DNA from: Hydrogenophaga sp.
GTDB taxonomy: Bacteria > Pseudomonadota > Gammaproteobacteria > Burkholderiales > Burkholderiaceae_C
Direction of reading: 5' to 3'
Length of the DNA stretch: 64,000 bases
NCBI RefSeq assembly: GCF_030373245.1
Contig: NZ_JAUCZF010000007.1
Span: 122,489-186,488 of the forward strand
Shown here: positions 32,457 to 41,969 of the stretch, one piece after another
How the letters are laid out: the number at the start of each line of letters is the position of its first letter
Numbering within the stretch: the stretch's first letter is position 1
Position numbers and translations under genes: made by a program
Notes under the pieces: model-generated
Seen by the model: the letters and a program-made list of their open reading frames with translations, nothing else
What the model was told of the DNA's origin: nothing
Databases searched by the model: none

Positions 32457-34469
32457 TCAGCGCTCGCCGTCACCCAGCACCAGACCTTCGCGGCGGGGAT
32501 CGGCGCCGCCTTGCAGCAGGTCCTTGCCGTCTTGCCTGATGCGAAGAATCGTGGAAACACCGCTGGACTGGGCGTTCACGGAAACCGTGTGGCCCAGAGC
32601 CCGCAGGCCGAGCACCAGGGCGTCTTGCCCCCCGCCGCTGGTGGCGTCGATGTTCGGGTGCTCGCCGCCGATACCGGTGGTGGCGCTGTTGCTGGAGCCG
32701 AAGTTGGGCAATGCCGTGGCCTGCTGGGCGTCCAGGCCCCAGTCCACCACGCCAACAACCGTCTTGGTCACGTACTGGATGATGTTGGCCCCGCCGGGTG
32801 AGCCCGTGGCCATGAGCAGGCTGTCGATCGAGCCGTCTGTGGCGCGCTTGAACACCAGCGTGGGCGCCATGGAGCTGCGGGGGCGCTTGAGCGGCTGGAC
32901 GCGGTTGGCGATCGGGCCATTGGCGTCGCTTGGGGCGGACGAGAAGTCGGTCAGCTCGTTGTTCAGCAAGAAGCCGCGCACGAATCGGAAAGCTCCCATG
33001 CCGCTTTCGATCGTGGTGGTCATGGAGACCACGTTGCCTTGGGCATCCACGATGGACACGTGCGAGGTGCCCTTGCCTTCCTGCGCACTCTGGCCCATGG
33101 CCATGGCGCCAGGGAAGGTGCCCGGCTGTGCCACCCCGAGGCTGCTGTCGAAGCGGATCAGGTTGGCGCGGCTGCGCAGGTAGTCTTTGTCCAGCATGCT
33201 GGACACACCATTGCCTGGCAACGGCACGAAGTCGGTGTCGGCCACGTAACGGTTGCGGTCGGCATAGGCCAGGCGCTGCGCTTCGCTCACCAAATGCACG
33301 CCGAGCACGCTCGGCTTGCCGCCGTAGAGGTCGATGTTGGTTGGGCCAAAGGCGTTGAGCGCGTAGTTTTCCAGGATGCCCAGGGACTGCGAAACGGCGA
33401 TGGCACCGGACGAAGGTGGTCCCATGCCGCAGACTTTGTAGGCGCGGTAGTCGATGCAGACCGGGTCGCGTCGCCTGGCCTCGTAGCCGCTCATGTCGGC
33501 CAGCGTGGTCAGGCCGGGCGTGAGGCTCAGCGTTGGCGTGGCGGCTGGGCCCACTGCCGTGCGCGCGATCTCGTCCACGATGTCTTGTGCGACCGGGCCA
33601 GTGTAGAAGGCGGTGGCGCCCTGGCTGGCGATGGCTTGCAGGGTGGCTGCGTAGTCGGGGTTGCGGATGGTCGTGCCCAGAGTGCGTGGGCTCAGGTCGG
33701 GGTTCAGGAAGTAGGCCACCGCATCCGCGTCTTGCAGCAAGTCGACACGAGCGCCCGAAATGGCGTCGGCCATGCGGCCGCTGATGGAGAAGCCGTCGGT
33801 GGCGAGCTGGATGCCGGAATCGAAGAGGCCTGCCCATGGCTGGCTGCCGTGATCGCCATGCAGCATCTCGAGCACGCGCACTGTGCCTGGCGTGCCGATG
33901 GAGCGACCGCTGCGGCGCGCATTCGGTAGCGGTGCCGTTTGCTGGGTGTCGCTGATCCAGCGCAAGTAGTCCTCAGTGGCTGCAGCGGGCGCCGTCTCGC
34001 GGCCATCGTAGGTTTGCACGGTCTTGGTGGCTGCGTCGTAATGCACAACAAACGCGCCACCACCGATGCCGGAGGATTGCGGCTCGACCAGGCCCAGCAC
34101 CATCTGCACCGCCACGGCGGCGTCGGCCGCACTTCCGCCCGCTCTCAGCACGTCACAGCCGGCCTTGGTGGCCAGCGGATTGGCGGTGACCACCATGTAG
34201 TTTTTGGCTAGCACGGGCTGAATGCCAAGGCGGAAACCGGACGACGGTTCGGGCAGGGCGGGGTCGCCGGGCAGGCCAGAGCCCACCACCACGGTGCTCG
34301 TGCCGGAAGGCGCCTCGCAGGCGGTGGAGACCGCGGCGGGTGGTGGAGCTGGTGCGTCGCTGCCACCACCGCAGGCGGCAAGCAGACCGACCAGCAAGGT
34401 GGTCAGCAACGCGGGTATCGGGCGTCGGGAATTGGCCTCAATGTCCGAACATTTCGTGAGATTCCGCAT
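32457..34469 (-). CDS. ggt: Gamma-glutamyltransferase, lipoprotein form
   Basis: A 670-residue exported enzyme that cleaves the gamma-glutamyl bond of glutathione and transfers it to water or amino acids. A lipobox (LVGLLAACGGG) indicates lipid anchoring instead of the usual soluble periplasmic form. The autoprocessing and catalytic threonine is T468 in EGKGTSHVSIVDAQGN, matching the (T/N)TTHxS motif of the family with S as the second residue. Downstream GSPGGANIIQYV carries the oxyanion glycine pair. The ATG at 34469 is chosen because the signal peptide begins there; translation from 34526 would add a spurious leader. Confidence 0.88.
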   Translation of the reverse strand: MRNLTKCSDIEANSRRPIPALLTTLLVGLLAACGGGSDAPAPPPAAVSTACEAPSGTSTVVVGSGLPGDPALPEPSSGFRLGIQPVLAKNYMVVTANPLATKAGCDVLRAGGSAADAAVAVQMVLGLVEPQSSGIGGGAFVVHYDAATKTVQTYDGRETAPAAATEDYLRWISDTQQTAPLPNARRSGRSIGTPGTVRVLEMLHGDHGSQPWAGLFDSGIQLATDGFSISGRMADAISGARVDLLQDADAVAYFLNPDLSPRTLGTTIRNPDYAATLQAIASQGATAFYTGPVAQDIVDEIARTAVGPAATPTLSLTPGLTTLADMSGYEARRRDPVCIDYRAYKVCGMGPPSSGAIAVSQSLGILENYALNAFGPTNIDLYGGKPSVLGVHLVSEAQRLAYADRNRYVADTDFVPLPGNGVSSMLDKDYLRSRANLIRFDSSLGVAQPGTFPGAMAMGQSAQEGKGTSHVSIVDAQGNVVSMTTTIESGMGAFRFVRGFLLNNELTDFSSAPSDANGPIANRVQPLKRPRSSMAPTLVFKRATDGSIDSLLMATGSPGGANIIQYVTKTVVGVVDWGLDAQQATALPNFGSSNSATTGIGGEHPNIDATSGGGQDALVLGLRALGHTVSVNAQSSGVSTILRIRQDGKDLLQGGADPRREGLVLGDGER

Positions 34470-34607
34470 GCTTGTCTCCAGTTTTTGTTGAAGGGGCAAT
34501 GTAGGAGAGTCCGGTTCATAGCGCAAGGAACTTCGGCGACACCTTTTGTCCCCGCGCCTCGCGGCAATGCGATTCCATGGGCGGCAGCGCGTGGCCGCCG
34601 AGTGCCC

Positions 34608-35546
34608 TCAAAGGTATGTTGGCGCTGGGGGGTCGGCGTCGAAGCTGGTAATGACGCAGGTGAGCGTGGCGACATCCCCGGGAGCGAGCGTCACCACCTC
34701 ATCGCCCGCATTGGCAGTCTCCACACACACAAAGCGCCGGTGGTCACCTGGAGCCAGGTCGCTCAGGCGCGCCGCCACGGTATCGCCAGGGTTCCAGACC
34801 ACGGCCGTGCGGCTGCCCTCGGCGCGGATGTGGATCTGCCGTTGCAGGTGGTTGTCGACCAGGGTCAGCTTGGGCGGTGCCAGCTGGTAGATGCGATCCA
34901 CTTCGCCTTCAAACTCCACCTCGCCCACCTGCTGGCGCTCAACGCCTTGGGCGCCGGTCGCGTTGTCGAGGAAACGCGTGCCGGCCAGCCCCAGCAGCTG
35001 AGTGTGTGCGATGTCACCCACCACCAAGTAACTGTGCAGCGCTTGCGTGATCGCAAAGGTGGAGTCACCCGTGTTGTGCGTGCTCAGTTCCAGCCGCAGC
35101 TGCTGGCCAATGCGCACGCGCAGCTTCAGCCAAAACGCGTGTGGCCAGAGCGCCCGCGTGTCGGGCGTGTCTCGCAAGACCAGCTCCACAAGGACGCCTC
35201 CGTCGTCGAGCCGCTCGGTGCCGGTGAGCTGCCAGGCCGTGGTGCGCGCAAACCCGTGGTTGGGTAGGCCCAGGCCCTTAGGATCGGGGCCGAACCAGGG
35301 CCAGCAAATCGGTACGCCACCGCGAATGGCCTTGCCGGTCTGGTACACGGCGCGATCGCTGAGAAACAGCAGATCGGCTGCCTGGCGGTGCGGTTTGAAG
35401 CGCAACACCTGCGCGCCATGCAGGGCAATGCGCGCGGTGGCTTGGGCGCTGTGGATCTCGATGATGGGCAGGCCGCCAGCACCGGCCACGACGCGCAGCG
35501 CGTCACCCAGGCCGTGCGCCGCATTCAGGGTTTCAAGGTTTTCCAT
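34608..35546 (-). CDS. D-hexose-6-phosphate mutarotase (aldose 1-epimerase family)
   Basis: A 312-residue aldose 1-epimerase-like protein of the YeaD type. It has the family's IALHGAQVLRFKPH and RGGVPICWPWFGPD signatures, the catalytic-region histidines (HGFART; ITQALHSYLVVGD) and a glutamate near the end (RFVCVETANAGDEV). Family members interconvert the anomers of glucose 6-phosphate and other hexose phosphates. The start at 35546 lies eight bases after the stop of the transporter gene upstream on the same strand. A longer frame reaching 36641 runs through that gene and is rejected. Confidence 0.85.
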   Translation of the reverse strand: MENLETLNAAHGLGDALRVVAGAGGLPIIEIHSAQATARIALHGAQVLRFKPHRQAADLLFLSDRAVYQTGKAIRGGVPICWPWFGPDPKGLGLPNHGFARTTAWQLTGTERLDDGGVLVELVLRDTPDTRALWPHAFWLKLRVRIGQQLRLELSTHNTGDSTFAITQALHSYLVVGDIAHTQLLGLAGTRFLDNATGAQGVERQQVGEVEFEGEVDRIYQLAPPKLTLVDNHLQRQIHIRAEGSRTAVVWNPGDTVAARLSDLAPGDHRRFVCVETANAGDEVVTLAPGDVATLTCVITSFDADPPAPTYL

Positions 35547-35554
35547 CGGGTACC

Positions 35555-36532
35555 TCAGGCGCCCACCACCCAGGCCACCACCGCCAGCCAGAATGGGGCA
35601 GTCAGCACAAACACCAGCGTCGACACCGTGATGGCTGACGTGGTCTCCGCTTCCAGCACCTGGTAGCGCTGCGCGAACAGCAGCGGGTTGCTGCCCGAGG
35701 GCAGGGCCGCGGCCATCACCACCACCGTCAGCGGCAGCGCCTCCAGACCAAACACCCAGTGCCCCACCACCAGCACCACCGCCGGCATCACCATCAACTT
35801 GACCATCACCAGCGCCGCCATGCCTCGGCCCGTGAACACGAAGCCGTACTGATTGAGCGACACACCGAGCAGCACCAGACACAGCGGCACCACCGCCTGC
35901 CCCAGCTGCACCAGCAGCTCGTCGATCAACGAGGGAACGCCAATGCCGCTGGCGTTCACCAGCAAGCCCGCGATGATGGGCAGCACCACCGGGTGGATTA
36001 CTGTGGCTCGTGCGGTGTCGCGCAGCAGCCGGCCCAGGTGGCCGTCGGCCAGCCCCTGGCGAGCGCGGTCGCGCGCCAGGGCCAGTTCCACCTGCGCCGT
36101 CATGAGCGTGAGCAGCGTGAGCGCGTGCAGGCTCACGATGGTGAGGTGGATCGCAAGCCCCGCCTCGCCCAGCACCGCGGCGGCCACCGGTATGCCGAGC
36201 TGCACCGAGTTGCCGAAACACGCGGTCATGGCGCGAACCCCCGGCGCCGCAGGAGAGGCATGGGCCACGCGACGCTGGTTCCACACCACCACAGCCAGCA
36301 TCATGGCCCAGGTCGGCACGAAAAACACCGCCAACGCACTCCAGGGCATGGCCGAAAAGTCCATGCGCGACGCGGTGCGAAACAGCAGCGCCGGCACAAA
36401 CAGGTAAAACGCTGCGTTGCTCAGCGTGCGCGCCACGTCGCCCGGTCCCAGCCAGCGCAGCCGCGCCGCGCCCCAGCCCAGCGCCACGATCAGGCCCATG
36501 GCCAACAGTTTGAGCAGGACGGAAGTGGCCAT
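35555..36532 (-). CDS. AEC-family (auxin efflux carrier-like) transporter
   Basis: A 325-residue membrane protein with ten predicted helices in two blocks around a hydrophilic loop, as in the AEC/PIN-like family (NAAFYLFVPALLFRTAS near residue 40, CFGNSVQLGIPVAAAVLG near 110, MAAALPSGSNPLLFAQRY near 280). Bacterial members transport malonate, malate or other small acids; the substrate here is not known. It is followed, eight bases later, by the mutarotase gene, so the two are co-transcribed. Confidence 0.85.
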   Translation of the reverse strand: MATSVLLKLLAMGLIVALGWGAARLRWLGPGDVARTLSNAAFYLFVPALLFRTASRMDFSAMPWSALAVFFVPTWAMMLAVVVWNQRRVAHASPAAPGVRAMTACFGNSVQLGIPVAAAVLGEAGLAIHLTIVSLHALTLLTLMTAQVELALARDRARQGLADGHLGRLLRDTARATVIHPVVLPIIAGLLVNASGIGVPSLIDELLVQLGQAVVPLCLVLLGVSLNQYGFVFTGRGMAALVMVKLMVMPAVVLVVGHWVFGLEALPLTVVVMAAALPSGSNPLLFAQRYQVLEAETTSAITVSTLVFVLTAPFWLAVVAWVVGA

Positions 36533-36664
36533 GCTGGGGATTGTGGCAGCGCGGTGGGTGGTTGCCGGCGACTGCAGGCCGGACCTTCTGTCCCGAATCC
36601 TTCAGAACCTGACGGGGATCAACAGAAGCCCCCTTGCACACCAGCCCGCCCGATGGATCGTCCC

Positions 36665-37057
36665 TCAGACCTTCTCGAAGCGCGCCTGCAGGTAAGCCAT
36701 GATGGCCGCAGAGTCATAAAGCCATTGGCTTTGCCCCTGGCCGTCGCTGATCTTGAGGCAGGGTACCTTGACGGCGCCACCGCCTTGCAGCAAAGCCGTC
36801 CGGTGGGCGGTGTCGTGCTGTGCATCGCGGCGCTCGATCGGCAGCGAGAGGCGGCGCATTTCCTGGCGCACCTTGATGCAAAACGGGCAGGTCTGGAACT
36901 GGTACAGCGCCAGGTTCTGGCACTGCTGGTTCACCACCGCTTGCTGGTCGGGTTCCCGCGCCATGCCCTTGGGCCGGGTCAGCCGCTCCTTGAGCAGCAT
37001 GACCGGTCCCAGCACGGTGCGCAGGGTTCGGAAGAAGGCGCGAACAACCGATTTCAT
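36665..37057 (-). CDS. Glutaredoxin-like protein
   Basis: A 130-residue thioredoxin-fold protein. After a hydrophobic, basic N-terminus (about residues 1-30, possibly membrane-associating), the glutaredoxin core contains the active-site CPFC motif (FQTCPFCIKVRQEMRR) and the cis-proline region KVPCLKI, followed by GST-like WLYDSAAIMAYLQARF. It probably reduces disulfides with glutathione. The start at 37057 is chosen because it is preceded by AAAGGTG at good spacing; a GTG three codons upstream is the alternative. The gene for the DUF1993 protein lies just upstream on the same strand. Confidence 0.82.
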   Translation of the reverse strand: MKSVVRAFFRTLRTVLGPVMLLKERLTRPKGMAREPDQQAVVNQQCQNLALYQFQTCPFCIKVRQEMRRLSLPIERRDAQHDTAHRTALLQGGGAVKVPCLKISDGQGQSQWLYDSAAIMAYLQARFEKV

Positions 37058-37069
37058 GGGGCTCACCTT

Positions 37070-37594
37070 TCAGGCCGCAGGCGCCTGCTCGCCCAGGAGG
37101 AAATCGGCCTTGCCCAGGTCCACGCCGGCCTGGCGCAGCAGCGCATAGGCGGTGGTGACATGGAAGTACACATTGGGAATCGCCCAATGGCTCAGGTAGG
37201 CATCGGCCTTCATGGTGCGGGTGGCGTCCTTGCCCACCGGGAAGGTCACCTCTTGCGCCTCGCGCCCGTCGAAGGCGTCCGCAGGCAGCGTGGCGAGCCA
37301 GGCCAGCGTCTTGGCGATGCGCTCCTGCAACTGGGCCAGCGTGGTTTCGTCATCGGCAAACTTGGGCGCTTCCAGGCCGCTCACCCGCGCCGAACCATTC
37401 TTGGCGGCATCGCAGGCGATGCGCACCTGCGCGGCCAGGGGCAACATGTCCGGCGCAAGACGCAAGCCCACCAAGACCTCCGGGCTGAACTGGCGCGCCA
37501 CCGCGTTGGCTTCGGCCTTCTTCAGGCAGTGCGCCAGGTTGGCCAGCGCCGTTTTGAAAATGGGCAGAGATGAGCTGGTGAGGGTGGTGAACAT
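37070..37594 (-). CDS. DUF1993 family protein
   Basis: A 174-residue helical protein (DinB-like four-helix bundle) of the DUF1993 family: SLPIFKTALANLAHCLKKAE at the N-terminus, LRLAPDMLPLAAQVRIACDAAKN, and FHVTTAYALLRQAGVDLGKADFLLG at the end. The biochemical role of the family is unknown. The ATG at 37594 gives the family start. The glutaredoxin gene begins 12 bases after its stop on the same strand, so the pair form one transcription unit. Confidence 0.82.
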   Translation of the reverse strand: MFTTLTSSSLPIFKTALANLAHCLKKAEANAVARQFSPEVLVGLRLAPDMLPLAAQVRIACDAAKNGSARVSGLEAPKFADDETTLAQLQERIAKTLAWLATLPADAFDGREAQEVTFPVGKDATRTMKADAYLSHWAIPNVYFHVTTAYALLRQAGVDLGKADFLLGEQAPAA

Positions 37595-38051
37595 GTTTTG
37601 GGCGGTAGGGGAAAAAGAAGGTGGGCGGAGTCTGGCACAAAGGCGCCCCCACCACGTGGCGCCGGGCATCCACCAGCGCGGTCTCGCGTCTGCTGGCGGT
37701 GGCCGGGGCCTATCAGAGCCAGCGCGAGAAGATTTTGTCGTGCTCACCGTTGGCTTTGGCCAGGTGTGTCCCTTGATCGATCATGCATTGAAGATCCCAT
37801 CAGCCCGGGGCCGCAGCACCCCATTTCGCCTTGTTGCTAAGGCTTGTCCGGGATCACGGCACACACCTGGTGCCACGATGAGCGCTGTGGCGAGCAGCTT
37901 GAACTGACGGAAGTGACCGCCGGGGATGGCGGCAGGGCAGTAGGGTGGCGCTTGCGGCGGATCTGGTGTGTCTCGTCGATGGGGGGTGAGGCTTCAGGGT
38001 TAGATGAATTGGAATCTGACCCCAGTTTCCCAGTTTCCCCTCGCTGTTAAA
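37595..38051. other. Intergenic stretch with decayed coding remnant and a GGGGTCAGATT motif
   Basis: 457 bases without a clear gene. A short minus-strand open frame at 37713-37784 (MIDQGTHLAKANGEHDKIFS at its start) looks like the C-terminal end of a lost gene. An inverted GGGGTCAGATTCCAATT motif lies at 38007-38023 at the left edge of the RHS island. Composition falls from high to low GC at about 38000. Confidence 0.4.
38007..38023 (-). repeat. GGGGTCAGATTCCAATT motif, inverted copy
   Basis: AATTGGAATCTGACCCC is the exact reverse complement of the motif found twice at 22277-22334. Here it marks the left edge of the low-GC RHS region. Confidence 0.6.
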
Positions 38052-38876
38052 TTATTTCGATTTACTTTGAGCCCAGAAATAGCCGGGAACATGGGCGGTA
38101 TTAACGTACCCGATCAGTCCTGAGAAGTATGGTATCAAATTGTCAACTTGGCCTGACCATATTGGAAAGTTGTCATGCAATCGCACAGCATCAAATAAAT
38201 GAAATTCACTTTCCAGCACTACCTCCGTTCCCGAGCCAGATACTCGATGACGCATGGGCTTCAAAAGCGATAGGTAGAGATCGTTGACTTTTTGGTCCTT
38301 GGCCAGCAGACTGCCATCGATTTCCAAGGTTCTATTGATTGTATAATCATTTATATCTGTCGCTCTATAATTCAGGCATTCCTGAATACCTGAACTTCGA
38401 AACCTGCATTGCGTTTTGGATACAAATAATTTTTTTCTTCTAAATGTTTGATCTATTTCAACAAGTCGCTGCTCTGAAGCAACGTAGGCATTTCTGAAGA
38501 CTATTCGTCTTTCCTTGGCCACGCCAAACGTACCCATATACAACCTGTCGGAGAATTCGTCCATATAAGGCACCGAACCTCCCCGCAATGGGTTGCCGTA
38601 ACAACCCTCGGGCGCTGAAGGGTCGGGTGCAGGGGGAATCTCTTTGATGCCTGCAATGGCAGCACCGGGTGCCAGTACTTGGCCGAGCCTGGGGTAGATG
38701 GGGAGCACCGGATCGAAGCGAAACTTGAACACCTGATCACGCGCGGCCCAGTAGACGTAGCCCTTCTCGCCGCCTTTGCAGCGGGCTGGGTCAAAGGACT
38801 TCGGTTTGCTGGCCTCTTTGGACGCACCAGCGGGTTGCGAGGCACTGGGTGGCGAGACCTGATTCGATGGTTTCAC
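38052..38876 (-). CDS. Hypothetical protein with displaced signal peptide (possible frameshift)
   Basis: A 274-residue reading from a GTG at 38876. I do not recognise the protein: a Pro/Ser/Lys-rich beginning, CKGGEKGYVYWAARDQVFKF, and a C-terminal half of mixed strands. The same frame stays open upstream (AISAQAAFVAALCVAPQLGF) and reads as a signal peptide, but without an ATG, GTG or TTG. An ATG is available in the neighbouring frame at 38987 (MGTSISYARS). The gene thus probably has a one-base frameshift near 38960, or an unusual start. Low GC; it faces the RHS gene. Confidence 0.5.
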   Translation of the reverse strand: MKPSNQVSPPSASQPAGASKEASKPKSFDPARCKGGEKGYVYWAARDQVFKFRFDPVLPIYPRLGQVLAPGAAIAGIKEIPPAPDPSAPEGCYGNPLRGGSVPYMDEFSDRLYMGTFGVAKERRIVFRNAYVASEQRLVEIDQTFRRKKLFVSKTQCRFRSSGIQECLNYRATDINDYTINRTLEIDGSLLAKDQKVNDLYLSLLKPMRHRVSGSGTEVVLESEFHLFDAVRLHDNFPIWSGQVDNLIPYFSGLIGYVNTAHVPGYFWAQSKSK

Positions 38877-39149
38877 AGCCCCTGGCGAGCCCGCGAAACC
38901 TAACTGTGGCGCGACGCACAGTGCGGCGACAAAAGCTGCTTGAGCAGAGATGGCGGTGAGCTTCGAGCGTAGGAAATGCTTGTACCCATTCCAGTCAGAA
39001 GGGGAGATCTGAAACCCGCGCTGGCGAGCAGCAGGCCGGAGACGAGGTGGGGGTGAGGACTGGAAGGTGCAGCAGGCATCGTGATAATTATCGATATAGC
39101 GTAGACCAGTAAAATTGGGCTGTCGAAAATCAATTAAGCAGGGATGGAA
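38877..39149. other. Divergent region between hypothetical gene and RHS gene
   Basis: About 270 bases. Its left part encodes the out-of-frame signal-peptide segment of the minus-strand gene. The right part, from about 39070, is AT-rich and probably holds the RHS promoter; I cannot fix -35/-10 elements. Confidence 0.35.
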
Positions 39150-41969
39150 ATGAACTCAATGAATATCTTTCTCCTCTGGAGCAAAAGTACCTTTGTACGC
39201 ATTTTGGCTGCGCTATCGCTTTGCGTTTTGAGCATGGCAATTCCTTCTATCAGCGCTGCCCAAGAGGTGTCCAAGTTCAATACTTGCAATCCATGGGGGC
39301 ACCCCCCGACTTTTCCCGGATTTGGACGCACCGCTCTGGCAGCATGCGAAAACCACACGGCCAATTGGATAAGAGGGGAAAACATCAACACAAGCCTCTA
39401 TGGAGGCTATCTCCAGAGCGCGGTTTGCGGCGGGGGAGCGAACTGCTGTATCAATTGGCCAGCAGGACAGCAAAACTACACCTGGCTGTGCAGCACTTCG
39501 CAACCAGAAATCCCCGATGAACCGACCTGCAAAACCGCGAATCCAGTGCAGCCGGGCACAGGCCGAAAACGGTTCGAAGAGACTGATTACTCGGGAAGCG
39601 GCACCCAAGCGCTTGTATTCACGCGCTACTACAGCAGCGAATGGACCGATGGCACCCGCACCTCCGCAGGCTTGACCACAATCAACCAGTGGGACGGCGG
39701 CTGGCGCAGCAACTACCACGCGGTCATCACCCAGCGCGAAGACGGCAGCTTGCGCGCCTTCCGTCCCGATGCGCGCATGGTCAAACTTGAGCAGTCCACA
39801 TCGGGCGGTTGGGTGCAGGTCGGCGGCAAAGACACCGCCGTGGTTCTGCAAAATGCATCTGGCCAAGCCATCGGCTACACCTACCGGGTAGCAGCCGACG
39901 ACAGCACCGAAACCTACAACACAGCTGGCCGCCTGCTCAGCATTCAAGCCCGCAACGGTTGGGTCACCACACTTACTTATTCTGACGCCACCACGCCCAC
40001 CAACATCGCCCCCATGGCCGACCTGCTGATTGCGGTGCGCAACCATTTCGGCCGCGAACTGCGCTTCACCTACGATGCCCAAGGCCGCTTGGCTGAGCTG
40101 CTACCCCCGGGCGCCGTCTCCGGCCAACCACCGGGCGCCGCCAACAGCCCCATTCGCTACCGCTACGCCGAAACCGCCAGCTTGGGCACCAGCACCCCGG
40201 TGGCCGACCAGCTCAGCAGCGTCACTTGGCCAGACGGCAACACCAAGCGCTACCACTACGAAGACGCACGCTGGCCCCAGGCTGTGACCGGCATCACCGA
40301 CGAGGGTGGCACCCGTTACGGCACCTACACCTACGACACCCAAGGTCGTGTGAGCCGCAGCGAGCTGGCGGGGGGCACCCAGCGCCTGGACTTCGCCTAC
40401 GGCAGCAATGCCAGCGGGCAAGCCACCACCGCTATTACTGACTACGCCAGCGGCGGCGGTGCGGGCACGTCCACCACCCGCAACTACACTTTCAGCGACG
40501 TGGGCTCTGTTCGCTACCCCATCGCCGTCACAGCCCCCTGCCCCCTTTGCGGCAGCACCGCCCAGGCCACCCAATACGACGCCGCCGGCAACAAGACCCG
40601 CGAAGTCGCGCACGACGGCTCGGTCACCTTCTACGCCTACAACACCAAGGGCCAAGAAACCGAGCGTGCCACCTTCCCGCTCGCCTACCAGAGTGCGCTG
40701 ACCCGCCCCGCCCTGCGCTTTGCCAACAGCATCACGAGCACCCGTTGGCACGCGACCTGGAACCTACCCACGCAGGTCGCCCAGCCCGGCCAGGTCACCA
40801 GCTACAGCTACAACACCAAAGGCATGCTCACCGGCCTGAGCACCGTGGCCACCACCGACGCCACCGGTGCGGCCAAGTTCAGCGCCGTCAGAACCGGCCC
40901 GGTGCGGGCCACCGGCTACGGCTACAACATCAACAACCTCAACACCTCCATCGTCGAGCGCACCGACGGTGTGGAAACCCAGCGCTGGAGGCTGGCCTAC
41001 AACGCCAGTGGTGATTTGACCCGTATCACCGATGTGACCGGGGGCAACCAGTCGGCCACGCTGACCAACGATGCCCATGGCCGCTTGACACGGCTGGCTG
41101 CCAGCAACGGAGCGCTGGCCACGTTTGGCGCCAACAGCCGGGGGCAGATGATCACGGCCAACACGCCCAGTGGCAACGTGAGCTACGTTTACGATGCGCG
41201 CAACCTGATCAACGAGATACGCTTTGGCGACGGACGATGGGTGCGCTACAGCTATAGCGCAGCACAAAAGCTGATCGAGATTCGGGACAGCGGTGGTCTG
41301 GTGGAGGTGATTGCCGCAGGCGAAGCCGAGGGCCTGGACCCGCAGCGCCTGGCGCTGCGCGTGGCACAGTGGCTGGCGGATCGGGGGGACCGGGCGGCTC
41401 AGTTGCTGGTGCCAGAGGCTAAGGCTCAGGCGCAAGTTGTGCTGATCCCGGCAGGGATTGTGCTGGGGCTCTTGGTGATTGCGGACTGGCAGCGCAAGCA
41501 GCCGGGACCGGGAGGTGGCGCTGGCGCTGTGTGTTGCGGCGGTGACCCAACGCCAAGCCCCGACCACCTACCGATTCCCCCATTGGCAGTTCCTACCTGG
41601 TTGACGAAAATCGGCGTGATGCTTTCCGGGCAAGGTTCGTCAGGCGGGCAAAGCACAGCGCCGAGCTATGACAAAGCTGGTTTGTTGGTTAGCCCGCAGG
41701 CTTGTATTCCGCCGCCAGGGAATTGCTCTCCAGGCGATCATGAGCGGCTGCAAAATGAGGTCGATCAAGCGTGCGCTCAGCCTCGACAGTGCACAGGAGC
41801 CACCCCAAGATCTGAACTGATGGCAAACCTGGAGCTTCAAAGGTCTTGCGCCGTTGCCCGCGACAAGATCAACAAAAAGTGCTTCTCCGGTGGAAACTTG
41901 ACACACCGCGATCAGACGATCGACGCTTGGAAGGGCGTTGCCCGATGCGAGTATTGGCTGACCCGATGA
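39150..41969 (+). CDS. RHS/YD-repeat polymorphic toxin with cysteine-rich C-terminal tip
   Basis: A 939-residue secreted protein. A signal peptide (about residues 1-38, ending SISAAQ) and a cysteine-rich N-terminal domain precede a DUF6531-like start (PVQPGTGRKRFEETDYSGSG) and many YD repeats (TGYGYNINNLNTSIVERTDG; HGRLTRLAASNGAL). A hydrophobic segment and a CCGGD linker follow. The last ~80 residues are a Cys/His-rich tip (CSPGDHERLQNEVDQAC; CAVARDKINKKCFSGG) like nuclease-type toxin tips of polymorphic toxins. AGGG six bases upstream favours 39150 over 39144. The stop overlaps the immunity gene (ATGA). There is no canonical RHS core PxxxxDPxG cleavage motif. Confidence 0.85.
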   Translation: MNSMNIFLLWSKSTFVRILAALSLCVLSMAIPSISAAQEVSKFNTCNPWGHPPTFPGFGRTALAACENHTANWIRGENINTSLYGGYLQSAVCGGGANCCINWPAGQQNYTWLCSTSQPEIPDEPTCKTANPVQPGTGRKRFEETDYSGSGTQALVFTRYYSSEWTDGTRTSAGLTTINQWDGGWRSNYHAVITQREDGSLRAFRPDARMVKLEQSTSGGWVQVGGKDTAVVLQNASGQAIGYTYRVAADDSTETYNTAGRLLSIQARNGWVTTLTYSDATTPTNIAPMADLLIAVRNHFGRELRFTYDAQGRLAELLPPGAVSGQPPGAANSPIRYRYAETASLGTSTPVADQLSSVTWPDGNTKRYHYEDARWPQAVTGITDEGGTRYGTYTYDTQGRVSRSELAGGTQRLDFAYGSNASGQATTAITDYASGGGAGTSTTRNYTFSDVGSVRYPIAVTAPCPLCGSTAQATQYDAAGNKTREVAHDGSVTFYAYNTKGQETERATFPLAYQSALTRPALRFANSITSTRWHATWNLPTQVAQPGQVTSYSYNTKGMLTGLSTVATTDATGAAKFSAVRTGPVRATGYGYNINNLNTSIVERTDGVETQRWRLAYNASGDLTRITDVTGGNQSATLTNDAHGRLTRLAASNGALATFGANSRGQMITANTPSGNVSYVYDARNLINEIRFGDGRWVRYSYSAAQKLIEIRDSGGLVEVIAAGEAEGLDPQRLALRVAQWLADRGDRAAQLLVPEAKAQAQVVLIPAGIVLGLLVIADWQRKQPGPGGGAGAVCCGGDPTPSPDHLPIPPLAVPTWLTKIGVMLSGQGSSGGQSTAPSYDKAGLLVSPQACIPPPGNCSPGDHERLQNEVDQACAQPRQCTGATPRSELMANLELQRSCAVARDKINKKCFSGGNLTHRDQTIDAWKGVARCEYWLTR
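40777..41125 (+). repeat. RHS repeat block, copy 1 (inside the intact RHS gene)
   Basis: A 349-base segment, TCGCCCAGCCC at its start, repeated almost unchanged at 42517-42865 (constant offset 1740) and partly at 44838-44979. Divergence begins sharply at GCCAGCAACGG. Confidence 0.9.

Noticed and set aside
34608..36641. A single 677-residue protein covering the mutarotase and the transporter region
   Set aside because: Only the part after 35546 matches the mutarotase; the rest is antisense-like or out-of-frame sequence within the AEC transporter gene.
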